Positions 18,288 to 27,792 of a stretch of 64,000 nucleotides of DNA are shown one piece after another. Location of the stretch: NCBI GenBank assembly GCA_945860955.1, contig CAMATH010000004.1, positions 1 through 64,000 on the forward strand, read 5' to 3'. The notes below the pieces were generated by a model. That model saw only the letters and a program-made list of their open reading frames with translations, was not told where the DNA came from and searched no databases. The position numbers and the translations under genes were made by a program. Source of the DNA: Planctomicrobium piriforme. Lineage in GTDB: Bacteria; Planctomycetota; Planctomycetia; Planctomycetales; Planctomycetaceae. Numbering within the stretch: position 1 is the stretch's first letter; every line of letters begins with the position of its first letter.

Positions 18288-19808
18288 ATGTTCCGTCCCG
18301 TGTTCGCGTCTGTTATCGCTTTGATTCTTGTGTGGGGCTCGGCATCCGCGCAGGCGGCCGGCGATCTCGACGAACTGCTCCGCGTCATTCCGGAAGACGC
18401 CAATGTGCTGATGGTCGTCCGCGTGCAGGACATTCTCAAAAGCCCCCGGGCGGCCAAGGAAGATTGGGCCAAGAAGCAGGAAGAGGCGTACTTGGCCGGT
18501 GCCGAGGCGATTCCTCCCTGGTTGTCCGTGATTGTCCGCGCCACGCACCTGCACCTCGAAGATTCCAGCATTGGCTGGTCGGTGGGGGTAGCCCGCACCA
18601 TGGGGCCGGCGAACATGCAACGGATCGCCGAACACAATTCGGGAATCGTCGAAAAGATCGGCAAATCGCAAGTCGTGAAGACGCAGGAAAAGGGCTTTTT
18701 CACGCAGCTCGGACCGAAGATGATCGGGGTGATCGCCCCCGCCTATCGGCAGCAGGCCGCCAAGTGGTTAAAATTCGCCAGTTCGAACACCGAGTCAAGG
18801 CTCCCTGCCTACCTGGCCGAAGCGGCTCAGAACCCCGCTCCAATCGTCATCGCGATCGATACGCAGGACATGATCGACCCCGATTCCCTGCGGAACTGGC
18901 TGAAAAGCACCAAAAGCCTCGAAGGGAAACCGGGCAAGGTCGACGGCGTCTCGTACATTTACAACAACCTGAAGGGGATCACGGTCGCTGTTACATTTGG
19001 TGAACAGACCACCATGCAGTTGACCCTCAATCTGGGGGTTCCCGTCGGAATCAACAGCTTGGAAGTGAAGCGGACGTTGATTGAATACCTGGAAGATTCG
19101 GGTGCCGCCTTCAGCGATCTCAACAACGCCGAGCTGACGGCGAAAGATAAAGTCGTCACTCTCACCGCGCCACTGACCGACGCCGGCCTGCGGCGGATCT
19201 TCTCGCTGATCATCACCCCAAACCCGGGGGGCTCGCACAGCATGAGCGAAACCCCACCCGTCCCCCAGGCCGACGTTGACGCGAAAAAGAGTAAAACCGC
19301 TTCGCAGCGGTACTTTACGCAAGTCGACCAGATGATCGACGATTTGTCGAACAAGACCGCCCGGGCGAACAATTACGATCGGACCGCAGTGTGGCACGAT
19401 TCTTACGCGAAAAAGATTGACAGTCTGTCTTTGAAGGATGTCGACCCGGCACTCGCCGACTATGGTCGCAACATCAGCCAGAAGCTGCGTGCGATTGGGG
19501 CGTCGTTACGCGGGGTGTCCTTAAAGCTCAGCACCGCGCAGAATTCTCTGGTGGTGGATTATTCGGTGGACGCGGGGAATTTCGGCGGCTGGAACGCCGG
19601 CGGCTACCTGGGTGGGGCGGCGATGTATTCCCCCCCGACGTGGCGCGCCACCAGCAATCTGGAAGACGTGCGTAAGAGGCAAGCGGACGCGGTGGTAAAG
19701 GGTGCCGACCAGCGCGAACAGATATGGCAGTCGATCGAATCCGACCGCCAGGACATCCGCAAGAAAATGCTCGAAACGTTCGGCGAGGATTTCACGCAGG
19801 GGAAGTAG
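18288..19808 (+). CDS. secreted protein of unknown function
   Basis: A 506-residue protein with a signal peptide (MFRPVFASVIALILVWGSAS, cleavage near A-Q-A-A-G). I recognise no catalytic motif. The mature part begins with a domain on the pattern L-R-V-I-P-E-D-A-N-V-L-M-V-V-R-V, reminiscent of planctomycete periplasmic proteins that start with two repeated alpha/beta modules; the C-terminal 200 residues are helical and polar. It stands alone on the plus strand, with the CotH giant convergent downstream. Probably periplasmic. Confidence 0.7.
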   Translation: MFRPVFASVIALILVWGSASAQAAGDLDELLRVIPEDANVLMVVRVQDILKSPRAAKEDWAKKQEEAYLAGAEAIPPWLSVIVRATHLHLEDSSIGWSVGVARTMGPANMQRIAEHNSGIVEKIGKSQVVKTQEKGFFTQLGPKMIGVIAPAYRQQAAKWLKFASSNTESRLPAYLAEAAQNPAPIVIAIDTQDMIDPDSLRNWLKSTKSLEGKPGKVDGVSYIYNNLKGITVAVTFGEQTTMQLTLNLGVPVGINSLEVKRTLIEYLEDSGAAFSDLNNAELTAKDKVVTLTAPLTDAGLRRIFSLIITPNPGGSHSMSETPPVPQADVDAKKSKTASQRYFTQVDQMIDDLSNKTARANNYDRTAVWHDSYAKKIDSLSLKDVDPALADYGRNISQKLRAIGASLRGVSLKLSTAQNSLVVDYSVDAGNFGGWNAGGYLGGAAMYSPPTWRATSNLEDVRKRQADAVVKGADQREQIWQSIESDRQDIRKKMLETFGEDFTQGK

Positions 19809-20085
19809 CTCAGTTCAGCAATTCGCCGAGTCACTGCAAAACCCCGGCGAAGCGCGAGAGCCATCACATCCGATGCGAAACGGACCTCTACGGGGACACG
19901 TGACATTGCAATGATTCGCGACTTAACGCTCCGAAACTACCGTGGGTTCCAAAATCTCACGGGTTGGAAACCATTCTGTCCAAAAATCGAACGGCACAGG
20001 ACGGAGGTTGACCTCCAGCGATTCCCGCCAATTCGTCTGGAAACCAAATTGGCAGGAACACGCGCGTCAACAACTTCCGCCTCGC

Positions 20086-23000
20086 CTATTTCAACGACTG
20101 CAAGTACGCGAGCAGGTCTGCCAGTTGCTCCGGGGTCAGATTGGCCACGACGCCTTCGGGCATCGCGGAAATTTTCTGCACGACCCGTTCTTCAACGTCG
20201 GCCTTCTTAATTTCGCGTCGCACACCGTCCGACTGTCGAATCACCGTGGCATCGGCACGCTCACTGACAACAAATCCCTGCAATGTCAGCCCGTCGTTCG
20301 TCAAGAACGACCAGGTTTCGTATCCCTGCGCCAGTTTCGCGCTCGGTTTCAAAATGGACTCGACCAGTTCGGCCGGCTTGTAGCGTTTGCCGATTTCAAA
20401 CAGATGCGGTCCTTTGGGAATCTGTCCATCGGCTGTTGTGTGACAAGCGACGCACGATTGCGATTGAAACAACTCCTCACCCTTCTTCGCGTCGCCGCGC
20501 GCCGCCAGCGCTCGGGCGCTCGCCGCTTCGAAGCCCAGGTTTCCCAATTGATTGGGATTCGCCGGGTCGGCCTTGGGAACGACGAGTTGGACTTCTTTTT
20601 CCTGACTGGCGACTTCCACCGTATTCGGCACACCAACCAGCGCGACGCTGTGCCGGGAAAGCTCCTTCTTGAGCGCGGTCGCGGTCTCCGGATCGCTATC
20701 CAGAATCGCGGTGGTTACGACAGTGGCGATCCGATCGGTCATCTCCCACGGAACGCGATCGTAATACGGACCCGTGTTGTCCGGTCGAATCCCCCACCAC
20801 GATCCCTCGTAGTCGGCCTCGCGATTGTGTAGCCGAATCAGCGCGGTCAGAATCCCCTGTCGAAGTTCCGGCGTCCGCGCGGATCCGAGGTGTTTGATCA
20901 ATCCTTCCACCCCCTTTCGATCGTGCATGGACCGCAGCGTCCACAGCGCACCGTCCGCATACGGTCCATCGAGCGCCTCGAGGCAGACGTCGACCGCGTT
21001 GAGCGCGACCAGCGCCCGCACAGCGAGATGTGGCATGACGCGTCCCGGATCGGGTTGATTCTGCAACGGACGCTCGGTCGGCATGACCGAACCGGGTTCG
21101 CGCATCGTCATTGGGAGAATCGCTTTCGCGGCGGCAGGGTTTTCGAGTCTTCCCAAACTGATCAGCGTTTGAGCGCGAACCCGGGGGGAGTCATCACCCA
21201 GTGCGTCAACGAATGGCTTGAGCGGTAGCCCCTTCCCGTCGGCCTTGCGATCGGTGAGCGCACGCAACACAAACTCACGGATTCCCGAAGTATTCGCCAG
21301 CTTGAGGAGGGCCGGGTGTGAGTCGGCTCCATCCAGTTGCTTCAGGGTGAAAATCGCGGCGACCCGACTTTCCAGCGACGCTTTCGCGTCGGAAGCCAGA
21401 ACCACAACGCGTTGGGTGGTTTCCGGTTTTCGCCCGCGCGCCAGAATCTCTCCCTGCGCATGATGACGGGTCACGGAATTTGGCGACGCCAGAAGCTGGA
21501 CCAGTTCCGCATGGGACGCTCGCTTCAAATCGGGGAATGGCGTGACCGCCAGATCTTTGGGTGTGACTCGGGCGACGAATCCGATATTTGGCCCCACGAA
21601 CACGGCGGCTTCACCGCCACGCCAGCTCGCGACATACAGCCGGCCGTTTCCGTCAATATCCATCCCCGTGGCGCGCGGAATCGAAATGAACACTTCCTGT
21701 TTGAGATCAAACGTCGGGCCGTTTGGCTTCAGGTCGTGCCGGTAGACTTCGCTGCGTCCCCAGTCGCCGGTGAACAGCGTGTTTCGGTACGCTGCGGGCC
21801 AGCGGGGATCCTGGATGAACAGCCCCCCGGTTCCGCCGCTGTTTCCGAATGTCCCCAGCGTGGGCATGATCTCCTCCGTGAAATTGGCGAAGAGCTGGGT
21901 GTAGCCGTACAGCGCCGACTGCTTGAGCAGGCTGACGCGCGTATCCCAGCCGGCTCCATCATTCGTGTTGTCGCGCGTGAAGATGTTCAGGAACGGATCG
22001 ATCGCCAGGTCGAATGGATTACGCAGCCCGGCACAATAGACTTCCAACTCCGTCCCATCCGGTCGGACGCGAACGATGCCTCCACCTCGCAAGACGATTT
22101 TCCGTCCATCCGTTCCCTCGGCTTCCTTGATTCCATAATCACCCACGCCAATGTAAAGCCAGCCGTCGATCCCCATCCGAACGCAGTTGGTGGTATGGTC
22201 TCCACCGCGATTGGCGATCTGATCGGTGGTCAAACCGGTGACCAGCACTTCGTGCGAGTCGGCGACACCATCGCCATCATTGTCCTGAAACACCGACAGT
22301 TCCGGCGGGTGCATCACCCAGACTTTTCCGTCACGGTAAGTCACGCCCCGGGGATGCTCGACCTTCGCGAAGATTGTGACATCATCGACTTTGCCATCAT
22401 TGTTACTGTCAACGCAGCGCAGGATCCGTCCTCCTCCTGGAGTGCGGCCGAGAGATCCCTGTTCGTCCACCGCGACGTACACAGCACCCGTTGGCTCACA
22501 GGCGATCGCGACGGGATAACTGACCTTGGGCGGGGTGGCGAACAGCGTCGCTTCGAATTCGGCCGGGACGCGAACGCTTTCACGGAAAGTCGCTTCGTCG
22601 ATTGGCTTCGTGTTGTTACCACCCGCTGTGCCACCTCCCGGCGGAGCGCCGAAAGTCGGGGGCTGCGGGACGAATCCCCGGCTCGTGCTGCCAAGTTGCG
22701 CCGCCACCGACTTCGTTCGCGTTTCGACAAAGGTTTTGATATCGGGGGGCTGCGGTCCGCCCGGCGCGCCGAACTGGGCCGCTGGTGCCGGCCGTGCCGC
22801 GACCGCCTTCTGTTCTTTGTCGCGGATCTCCTGGGTCGCTGTGTTGATCCCGTCGGATTGACTCAGAAGCCGATCCGCCGTGAACACAGTCGACGTGAGT
22901 TCCTGAAGCAGTTTCTTGTAGCGAGCGGCGATCTCCGGGATTGCCAACAGTCGATCTGGCAGCTTGTTTTCCCCCGGCCAGGGCTTCATCACGCTCAGAT

Positions 23001-24027
23001 CCATCAATTGCTCAGCAGTCCCCATCAGCAGGAGGTTGGCGAATGAGAACTCCAGATCGCCGGGGACGAAATGAAAGAGGTGGGTTGTCGGATCGAGGTA
23101 CAGGGTGTAGTTGTGCCCCAGTGCCAGAAAACTCTCGAGATTGGACGTGAGCGCGTTGGCGGCCGTGAAGCGGAGAAATTCCTCGACGTCGATATACGAC
23201 GCGATCCTCTTTTCAAACTCTTCGGGGGACGCCGAGTTGATGAGTTTCGCGAAAGCGATGACCCGTTGTTGTTCGTCTTCCGTCGCGTCGCGGCGCGGCT
23301 GATACGGTCCCTTGTACGCCGCCCAGGATTCGCCGAGAAAATCAACGCCCCGGACCCGAAACGGCTTCATCGCGAGCCCCTTGTCCGATCCGAAGCGGTC
23401 GGCGAGGAACTTCGCATCGACATCCTCAACGACTGTGTACAGCCCGAGGTATTCACGGTCGTATTTGCCGGGAACGGTGAGTGTCACTTCTGCGAACGCG
23501 GTTCGCGAAGCGGGAACGCCACAGGCGCGAAACACCGCGTAGGCGAGGGCCTCGCGGGATTTCGATGCATCCAATGGCATGGCGTGTAACTGAACGGCCG
23601 ACAGACCGCCGAATTCCTGCGCCTCGAATTTGTCGAAGGCGATCTTCAGCGGGCGTTTCAGACCAGCCGCCGAGACGAGATAGGTAATATCGCCGGCATA
23701 ACGGAGGCCGACCTTTTTCAGCGATGTCTCACCAATGGTGAAGTCCGCCTCGACCCAGCGAAACTCGGTGCCAAACAAACTCGTCTCACTGGCGCGCTTT
23801 CCTGGAGTCGGCGGCACGGGGGGTGCGCCAAACCCGCCGGGTTGCGGCGGTTGCATCGCCTCGAACTCTTTCGCGGTGACATCCAGGTGAATGGTCCAGA
23901 CTTTGGTCTGCCCAAACAGGCCAGGGTCGTCTTTCGCCGGCTGCGCGAAAATCGCGCCTGGGAACGCGATCAGTCCCGCCAACAGGATCAATCGAGCAGA
24001 AAAGTACCTCCCAAACGACTGACGCAT
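20086..24027 (-). CDS. CotH - PVC dehydrogenase propeller - HEAT - cytochrome c fusion
   Basis: A 1313-residue secreted fusion. The signal peptide is RYFSARLILLAGLIAFPGAI. Residues ~30-480 resemble the CotH kinase-like fold (A-G-D-I-T-Y, then Y-L-G-L-Y-T-V-V-E-D-V-D). A Pro/Gly-rich linker leads to a glucose/sorbosone dehydrogenase-like beta-propeller (~510-850, with N-C-V-R-M-G-I-D-G-W-L-Y-I-G), HEAT-like repeats, and a C-terminal c-type cytochrome with C-V-A-C-H near residue 1190. It is probably periplasmic and redox-active. The start at MRQSFGRY is favoured over an ATG ten codons upstream because AGGAG lies about ten bases before it. The convergent neighbour is separated by ~280 bases. Confidence 0.85.
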   Translation of the reverse strand: MRQSFGRYFSARLILLAGLIAFPGAIFAQPAKDDPGLFGQTKVWTIHLDVTAKEFEAMQPPQPGGFGAPPVPPTPGKRASETSLFGTEFRWVEADFTIGETSLKKVGLRYAGDITYLVSAAGLKRPLKIAFDKFEAQEFGGLSAVQLHAMPLDASKSREALAYAVFRACGVPASRTAFAEVTLTVPGKYDREYLGLYTVVEDVDAKFLADRFGSDKGLAMKPFRVRGVDFLGESWAAYKGPYQPRRDATEDEQQRVIAFAKLINSASPEEFEKRIASYIDVEEFLRFTAANALTSNLESFLALGHNYTLYLDPTTHLFHFVPGDLEFSFANLLLMGTAEQLMDLSVMKPWPGENKLPDRLLAIPEIAARYKKLLQELTSTVFTADRLLSQSDGINTATQEIRDKEQKAVAARPAPAAQFGAPGGPQPPDIKTFVETRTKSVAAQLGSTSRGFVPQPPTFGAPPGGGTAGGNNTKPIDEATFRESVRVPAEFEATLFATPPKVSYPVAIACEPTGAVYVAVDEQGSLGRTPGGGRILRCVDSNNDGKVDDVTIFAKVEHPRGVTYRDGKVWVMHPPELSVFQDNDGDGVADSHEVLVTGLTTDQIANRGGDHTTNCVRMGIDGWLYIGVGDYGIKEAEGTDGRKIVLRGGGIVRVRPDGTELEVYCAGLRNPFDLAIDPFLNIFTRDNTNDGAGWDTRVSLLKQSALYGYTQLFANFTEEIMPTLGTFGNSGGTGGLFIQDPRWPAAYRNTLFTGDWGRSEVYRHDLKPNGPTFDLKQEVFISIPRATGMDIDGNGRLYVASWRGGEAAVFVGPNIGFVARVTPKDLAVTPFPDLKRASHAELVQLLASPNSVTRHHAQGEILARGRKPETTQRVVVLASDAKASLESRVAAIFTLKQLDGADSHPALLKLANTSGIREFVLRALTDRKADGKGLPLKPFVDALGDDSPRVRAQTLISLGRLENPAAAKAILPMTMREPGSVMPTERPLQNQPDPGRVMPHLAVRALVALNAVDVCLEALDGPYADGALWTLRSMHDRKGVEGLIKHLGSARTPELRQGILTALIRLHNREADYEGSWWGIRPDNTGPYYDRVPWEMTDRIATVVTTAILDSDPETATALKKELSRHSVALVGVPNTVEVASQEKEVQLVVPKADPANPNQLGNLGFEAASARALAARGDAKKGEELFQSQSCVACHTTADGQIPKGPHLFEIGKRYKPAELVESILKPSAKLAQGYETWSFLTNDGLTLQGFVVSERADATVIRQSDGVRREIKKADVEERVVQKISAMPEGVVANLTPEQLADLLAYLQSLK

Positions 24028-24102
24028 TCGCAGGTCTCCTGAAGGAAAAATCCACATGGTCTGGTACTACGGGAGAGCCGTCGGCGCGGGAATCGCCAAC
24101 GG

Positions 24103-26283
24103 TTATCGCTCGGAGCGTGTTTGCGTGGGGACAGACAAGGGGAACAGCGATTCCTCAAGGGGATCACCAGTCATTTCGCGCCATTTCCACGCCTGCTCTT
24201 TGGTGAGTACCTGAAGTATCCGTTCGTTCGGAGAGAGTGCTGATTCACCCCCGGCGAATCGTCCTCCGGCATACACCGACGGATTGCGCGCTCGCATCCA
24301 GCCAAACTTCGTGTCGTCTTCAATCACGCGAATCTGTTCGCGTTGCCGTGGTGAGAGCCCGATCGCCAGCGCGACTTCCTGGTCGCGAAACGCGGCGGCC
24401 CCCTCCGACTGCAATCCGATTTGTTTCAACCTCCACTGTTGTGACGGAGTCAGCAGGGAATTCAACTTGGAGTCATTCACTCGCGCCTGACTGAAGATCC
24501 TGCGGGATCTCTCCGTCGGGGAAATGAGGCCGAGGTCTTTGAACGAATCCATCCACTCCCGACCGACGTGCGCGGTCAATTCTTCGATTTCCGGAAGCTG
24601 CGACGGTGTGATGTTCAGATCTTTCAGAACCGCCGGCTGGCAGAGCAGGTAAAAATGCGTCGCGGAACGAAGAACTTCGAGGTCCGCGAGGATTTTTTCG
24701 ACCCGGCTCGTGGTTTCCAGCAATTCGGCCCGTTCGTCAGGATGATCGTGCCGGTCGACCAGAAATTCCTGGTAGAAGCCGACCGCTGATCGCAAGACGC
24801 GCTTTCGCAAAATGGCCATTTCCGGGCGGTCGGCGAGTTCCTCTTCGCTGATGTGCAACAACTCGTCGACGGCCCGCCGCGCGAGGCGCAAACGTGACTC
24901 CGCCTCCTCGGCCCGCAACCGCTCGGCTCGATACGCAGCCCGAGTGCGACGCTGTTCGGCGCGGGTTCGTTCCTGTTCCGCACCGACCAGAATCGCGATC
25001 ACGATTGACGCCGCTGTCAAAAAGAACAACGTGATCGCCCCGGCCATGAGCGACGTGGGGTGCCGGCGGGTCCAGATGCGAAAATGTTCCGCCAGTCCGG
25101 GAGGGCGGGCCAGGATCGGACGGCGATCCAGAAATCGTTGTAAATCTTCGGCCAGTTCCTGTGCGGTCGCGTAACGGTCTCCCGGATCTTTGCGCAACGC
25201 CTTCAGAACAACCGTTTCCAGATTCTCCGGGATGTCCGGAACAACCGACCGCAGGGAAGGCGGCTCCTCATCAACGATCTGTCGCAGCAATTCGTGGCGA
25301 TCGGAACCGTTAAACGGGGGACGCAATGTCAGCAGCTCATAAAGTGTCGCTCCCAGCGAATAGACATCGCTGCGATGATCGGCCACGCCCCGACGTCCCA
25401 GTGTTTGTTCCGGGCTGGCGTAACGCAGTGTCCCGAGCATCTCCCCGGTCATGGTCAACCCGCCATCATCCGCGATGTGAGCCAGACCGAAATCGGTGAT
25501 CCAAAGCTGTCCGCGAGTGTCAAGTAATAGATTGCCCGGCTTCACATCGCGGTGAATCACCCCCGTCTGATGGGCATGCTCCAGCGCCCGCGCCGCCTGA
25601 ATCCCGAGCCGCGCGATCCAGTCAAAGTGAGATGACCGACTGGAGTGCTTTTCGGTCGAGAGCTTCGCCACGGGACCGGTCGAGCCCGCCGGCTGACCTT
25701 CCTGCGGTTGCCGCATCTGAGTGATGAGTGCCGAGAGGCTCTGACCTTCGACGAACCGCATCGCGAAGTAGTGTACCCCCCGCTCACAGCCGACCGAGTA
25801 GACCGAGACGATATTCTCATGCATCAGATGAGCAGCGGCGATTGCTTCGTTCTTGAATCGCTGCAACTGTCGGGGATCGAGGGCGGATGCGAACGGCAGG
25901 ATCTTGAGTGCCACCCGCCGTCCCAAAGAAATTTGTTCCGCCTCGTAGACGATTCCCATGCCACCGCGCCCGACTTCGCGGAGGAGGCGGAAGTCACCCA
26001 GACATCCGTTGACCGTCTCGGGTGGGGCGACACGTGAGGCATCCGTCGTCGCGCCCCTGAACCGATCGTCGGCATTCTGCTCCACGTTTCGAATGACGCC
26101 GCCAAGACGTTCCAGACGGTCGCGTTCACAGAAAAATAGTGCCAGATCTTCGGCTAGTTCGGGATGTCTGGCGAGGATCTCTTCTTGATCTGGTTGTCCT
26201 CCCGCCTCACAGGCTTCGACGTAGTCCAGCAGGATGTTGTTCAGACGGTCCTCTCGACTTTGTGACTGCGGATGCAAACTCAT
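24103..26283 (-). CDS. membrane-anchored Ser/Thr protein kinase
   Basis: A PknB-type (Hanks) kinase of 726 residues. An N-terminal ~95-residue region (EDRLNNILLDYVEACEAGGQ) precedes the kinase domain, which shows the glycine loop V-G-R-G-G-M-G, V-A-L-K (ATP lysine), V-I-H-R-D-V-K-P-G-N, and I-T-D-F-G-L-A, then A-S-P-E-Q in the activation segment. One transmembrane helix (GAITLFFLTAASIVIAILVG) and a coiled coil follow, and the C-terminal domain is unrecognised. All catalytic residues are intact. Its ATG overlaps the stop of the upstream ECF sigma gene, so the pair is translationally coupled, as in ECF groups associated with kinases. Confidence 0.92.
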   Translation of the reverse strand: MSLHPQSQSREDRLNNILLDYVEACEAGGQPDQEEILARHPELAEDLALFFCERDRLERLGGVIRNVEQNADDRFRGATTDASRVAPPETVNGCLGDFRLLREVGRGGMGIVYEAEQISLGRRVALKILPFASALDPRQLQRFKNEAIAAAHLMHENIVSVYSVGCERGVHYFAMRFVEGQSLSALITQMRQPQEGQPAGSTGPVAKLSTEKHSSRSSHFDWIARLGIQAARALEHAHQTGVIHRDVKPGNLLLDTRGQLWITDFGLAHIADDGGLTMTGEMLGTLRYASPEQTLGRRGVADHRSDVYSLGATLYELLTLRPPFNGSDRHELLRQIVDEEPPSLRSVVPDIPENLETVVLKALRKDPGDRYATAQELAEDLQRFLDRRPILARPPGLAEHFRIWTRRHPTSLMAGAITLFFLTAASIVIAILVGAEQERTRAEQRRTRAAYRAERLRAEEAESRLRLARRAVDELLHISEEELADRPEMAILRKRVLRSAVGFYQEFLVDRHDHPDERAELLETTSRVEKILADLEVLRSATHFYLLCQPAVLKDLNITPSQLPEIEELTAHVGREWMDSFKDLGLISPTERSRRIFSQARVNDSKLNSLLTPSQQWRLKQIGLQSEGAAAFRDQEVALAIGLSPRQREQIRVIEDDTKFGWMRARNPSVYAGGRFAGGESALSPNERILQVLTKEQAWKWREMTGDPLEESLFPLSVPTQTRSER

Positions 26284-26858
26284 CGGTTGCCCTCCTGTCC
26301 CGCGCGAAGCAACTCCCGCAGACGCTTCAGCGCACGGAACAACAGGCCAACCACCGCCGGTCGGGTGCGGCCGAGTTCCACGGCGACCTCGGCAACCGTC
26401 TGCCCCTTGAGGTGGTGCAGTTCCACCGCGCGCCGTTGGTCTTCGGGCAAGCGCAGTAGCGCTTCCGCCAGCCGCAACAGCTCTTCGGTTCGGACCGCCA
26501 TACCACTGGGGGACGACTGGTCCGCAGCCAGAATGCGTTCCAGCCGGGCCGACGACTGCTCGAGTTCCGACTCAAGAGAGAGTTCGCGACTCACGTTGCG
26601 GGCCGCTGTGGCGAATTCCCGCGCGACCATCCCGAGGACATTCGCGAGAATGGTCCGCAACCACCCCAACCACTCGGCATCGGTCCTCCCGCGAAACTGA
26701 TCGCGACTGGCGTGGGCGAGCAGGATGGTCTGCTGAACCACGTCGGAAGCGTCCAGCTTGGAGCGCATTTGGGTTCCCATCTGCAGGCGCGCGAGGATCC
26801 GCAGGTAATCGCGGCACGCCGCGAGTGACCGTTCGTCGGTGCTTGTCGTCTCGGTCAT
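26280..26858 (-). CDS. ECF-type RNA polymerase sigma factor
   Basis: A 192-residue sigma-70 family factor. Region 2 is recognisable in DASDVVQQTILLAHASRDQF and E-W-L-G-W-L-R-T-I-L-A-N, and region 4 in L-P-E-D-Q-R-R-A-V-E-L followed by the helix-turn-helix T-V-A-E-V-A-V-E-L-G-R-T. It is of the planctomycete/verrucomicrobial ECF type. The start at MTETTSTDERSL replaces an upstream frame start whose 88 extra residues are not sigma-like. It overlaps the kinase gene by four bases (ATGA), so the kinase probably controls sigma activity (inference from known ECF/STK pairs). No anti-sigma factor is adjacent. Confidence 0.9.
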   Translation of the reverse strand: MTETTSTDERSLAACRDYLRILARLQMGTQMRSKLDASDVVQQTILLAHASRDQFRGRTDAEWLGWLRTILANVLGMVAREFATAARNVSRELSLESELEQSSARLERILAADQSSPSGMAVRTEELLRLAEALLRLPEDQRRAVELHHLKGQTVAEVAVELGRTRPAVVGLLFRALKRLRELLRAGQEGNR

Positions 26859-27152
26859 GTGTGAGAAGTCTCTCCGCTCTATTCCAAGATGCGAGACGCC
26901 CGCCAGTGTCACGCGGAATTTTAGCAATTTTTTCCGATCCCCGAATTTGGACGCGATCAACAGCAAATCTTCACCGATCGCACACAATAGGCGAATTTCC
27001 TCAAGGTCAACCCCTGCGACTGCAACTGGCAGAGTCCCGGTGCGCCGGAATCGTCCTCCTGCGGGGCACTCCCTTGTCACGGACGAGCCATTTCCTACGA
27101 TGAACTCCGTTAGCGTTGCCACTTTGCCCCTACCACTCTCAAGGTTGTCTCG

Positions 27153-27641
27153 ATGTCTGAACTCGCTCCGGAATGGCCCGCCGAAGGTTCAAAGGCCCCC
27201 GATTTCAATCTGGTCGCCGACGATGGCAGCAAGGTCAAACTCTCGGCTCTCAAGGGGCAGCCCGTGGTGGTCTATTTCTATCCCAAAGATGACACCCCCG
27301 GCTGCACCAAAGAGGCGTGCGCATTCCGCGACCAGAAGAAAGCCCTCGAGAAACTGGGGGCGGTGGTCCTGGGAGTCAGCCCCGACGACTCCGCCAGTCA
27401 CGTCAAATTCCGCGACAAATTCGAACTCAATTTCCGACTGTTGTCGGATCCCGATCACAAGATCGCCGAAAAATACGGGGCATGGCGCGAGAAAAACATG
27501 TACGGCAAGAAATCGATGGGGATTCAGCGATCGACGTTTCTGATCGACACCGAAGGAAAGATCGCCAAAGTGTGGAAGAAGGTCAGCGTCGACGGCCACG
27601 ACCAGCAGGTCCTGGAGGCGCTGGCGGAATTGACCAAATAG
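27153..27641 (+). CDS. bcp: thiol peroxidase, Bcp/PrxQ-type peroxiredoxin
   Basis: A 162-residue thioredoxin-dependent peroxidase reducing H2O2 and organic hydroperoxides in the cytoplasm. The family signature [11 protein letters not shown] shows the peroxidatic Cys51 and the resolving Cys56 five residues on, as in atypical two-Cys BCP enzymes. Length and the F-Y-P-K-D strand are typical. It is divergent from the ECF sigma gene (295-base gap holding both promoters) and convergent with the Cys-rich peptide operon. It could act on oxidative stress connected with the adjacent metal/thiol pathway, but that link is only positional. Confidence 0.95.
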   Translation: MSELAPEWPAEGSKAPDFNLVADDGSKVKLSALKGQPVVVYFYPKDDTPGCTKEACAFRDQKKALEKLGAVVLGVSPDDSASHVKFRDKFELNFRLLSDPDHKIAEKYGAWREKNMYGKKSMGIQRSTFLIDTEGKIAKVWKKVSVDGHDQQVLEALAELTK

Positions 27642-27762
27642 AATGAATGGCCAACCGCTTCAGCGACAGGCGGACGTCGCGATCCAGTCAAAACCAGGGA
27701 CTGCGGCGAGTGGAACCGGGGGCAATGGCCGACTCTCCTGTCCGGCCGTGAGTCTCATTCAT

Positions 27763-27792
27763 GGTTTGACAGAATGGGCAATCTGTCAAACC
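27763..27792. terminator. bidirectional hairpin between bcp and the RiPP operon
   Basis: A perfect 11-base stem, GGTTTGACAGA and TCTGTCAAACC, with an 8-base loop, 121 bases past the bcp stop and overlapping the last codons of the DUF2063 gene on the other strand. No T-run follows on either strand, so a role as terminator is likely but not certain. Confidence 0.5.

Noticed and set aside
21337-23046. Plus-strand frame of 569 codons opposite the CotH fusion
   Set aside because: It lies entirely antisense to a strongly supported gene with conserved domains; its protein is Arg/Gln-rich without domain character.
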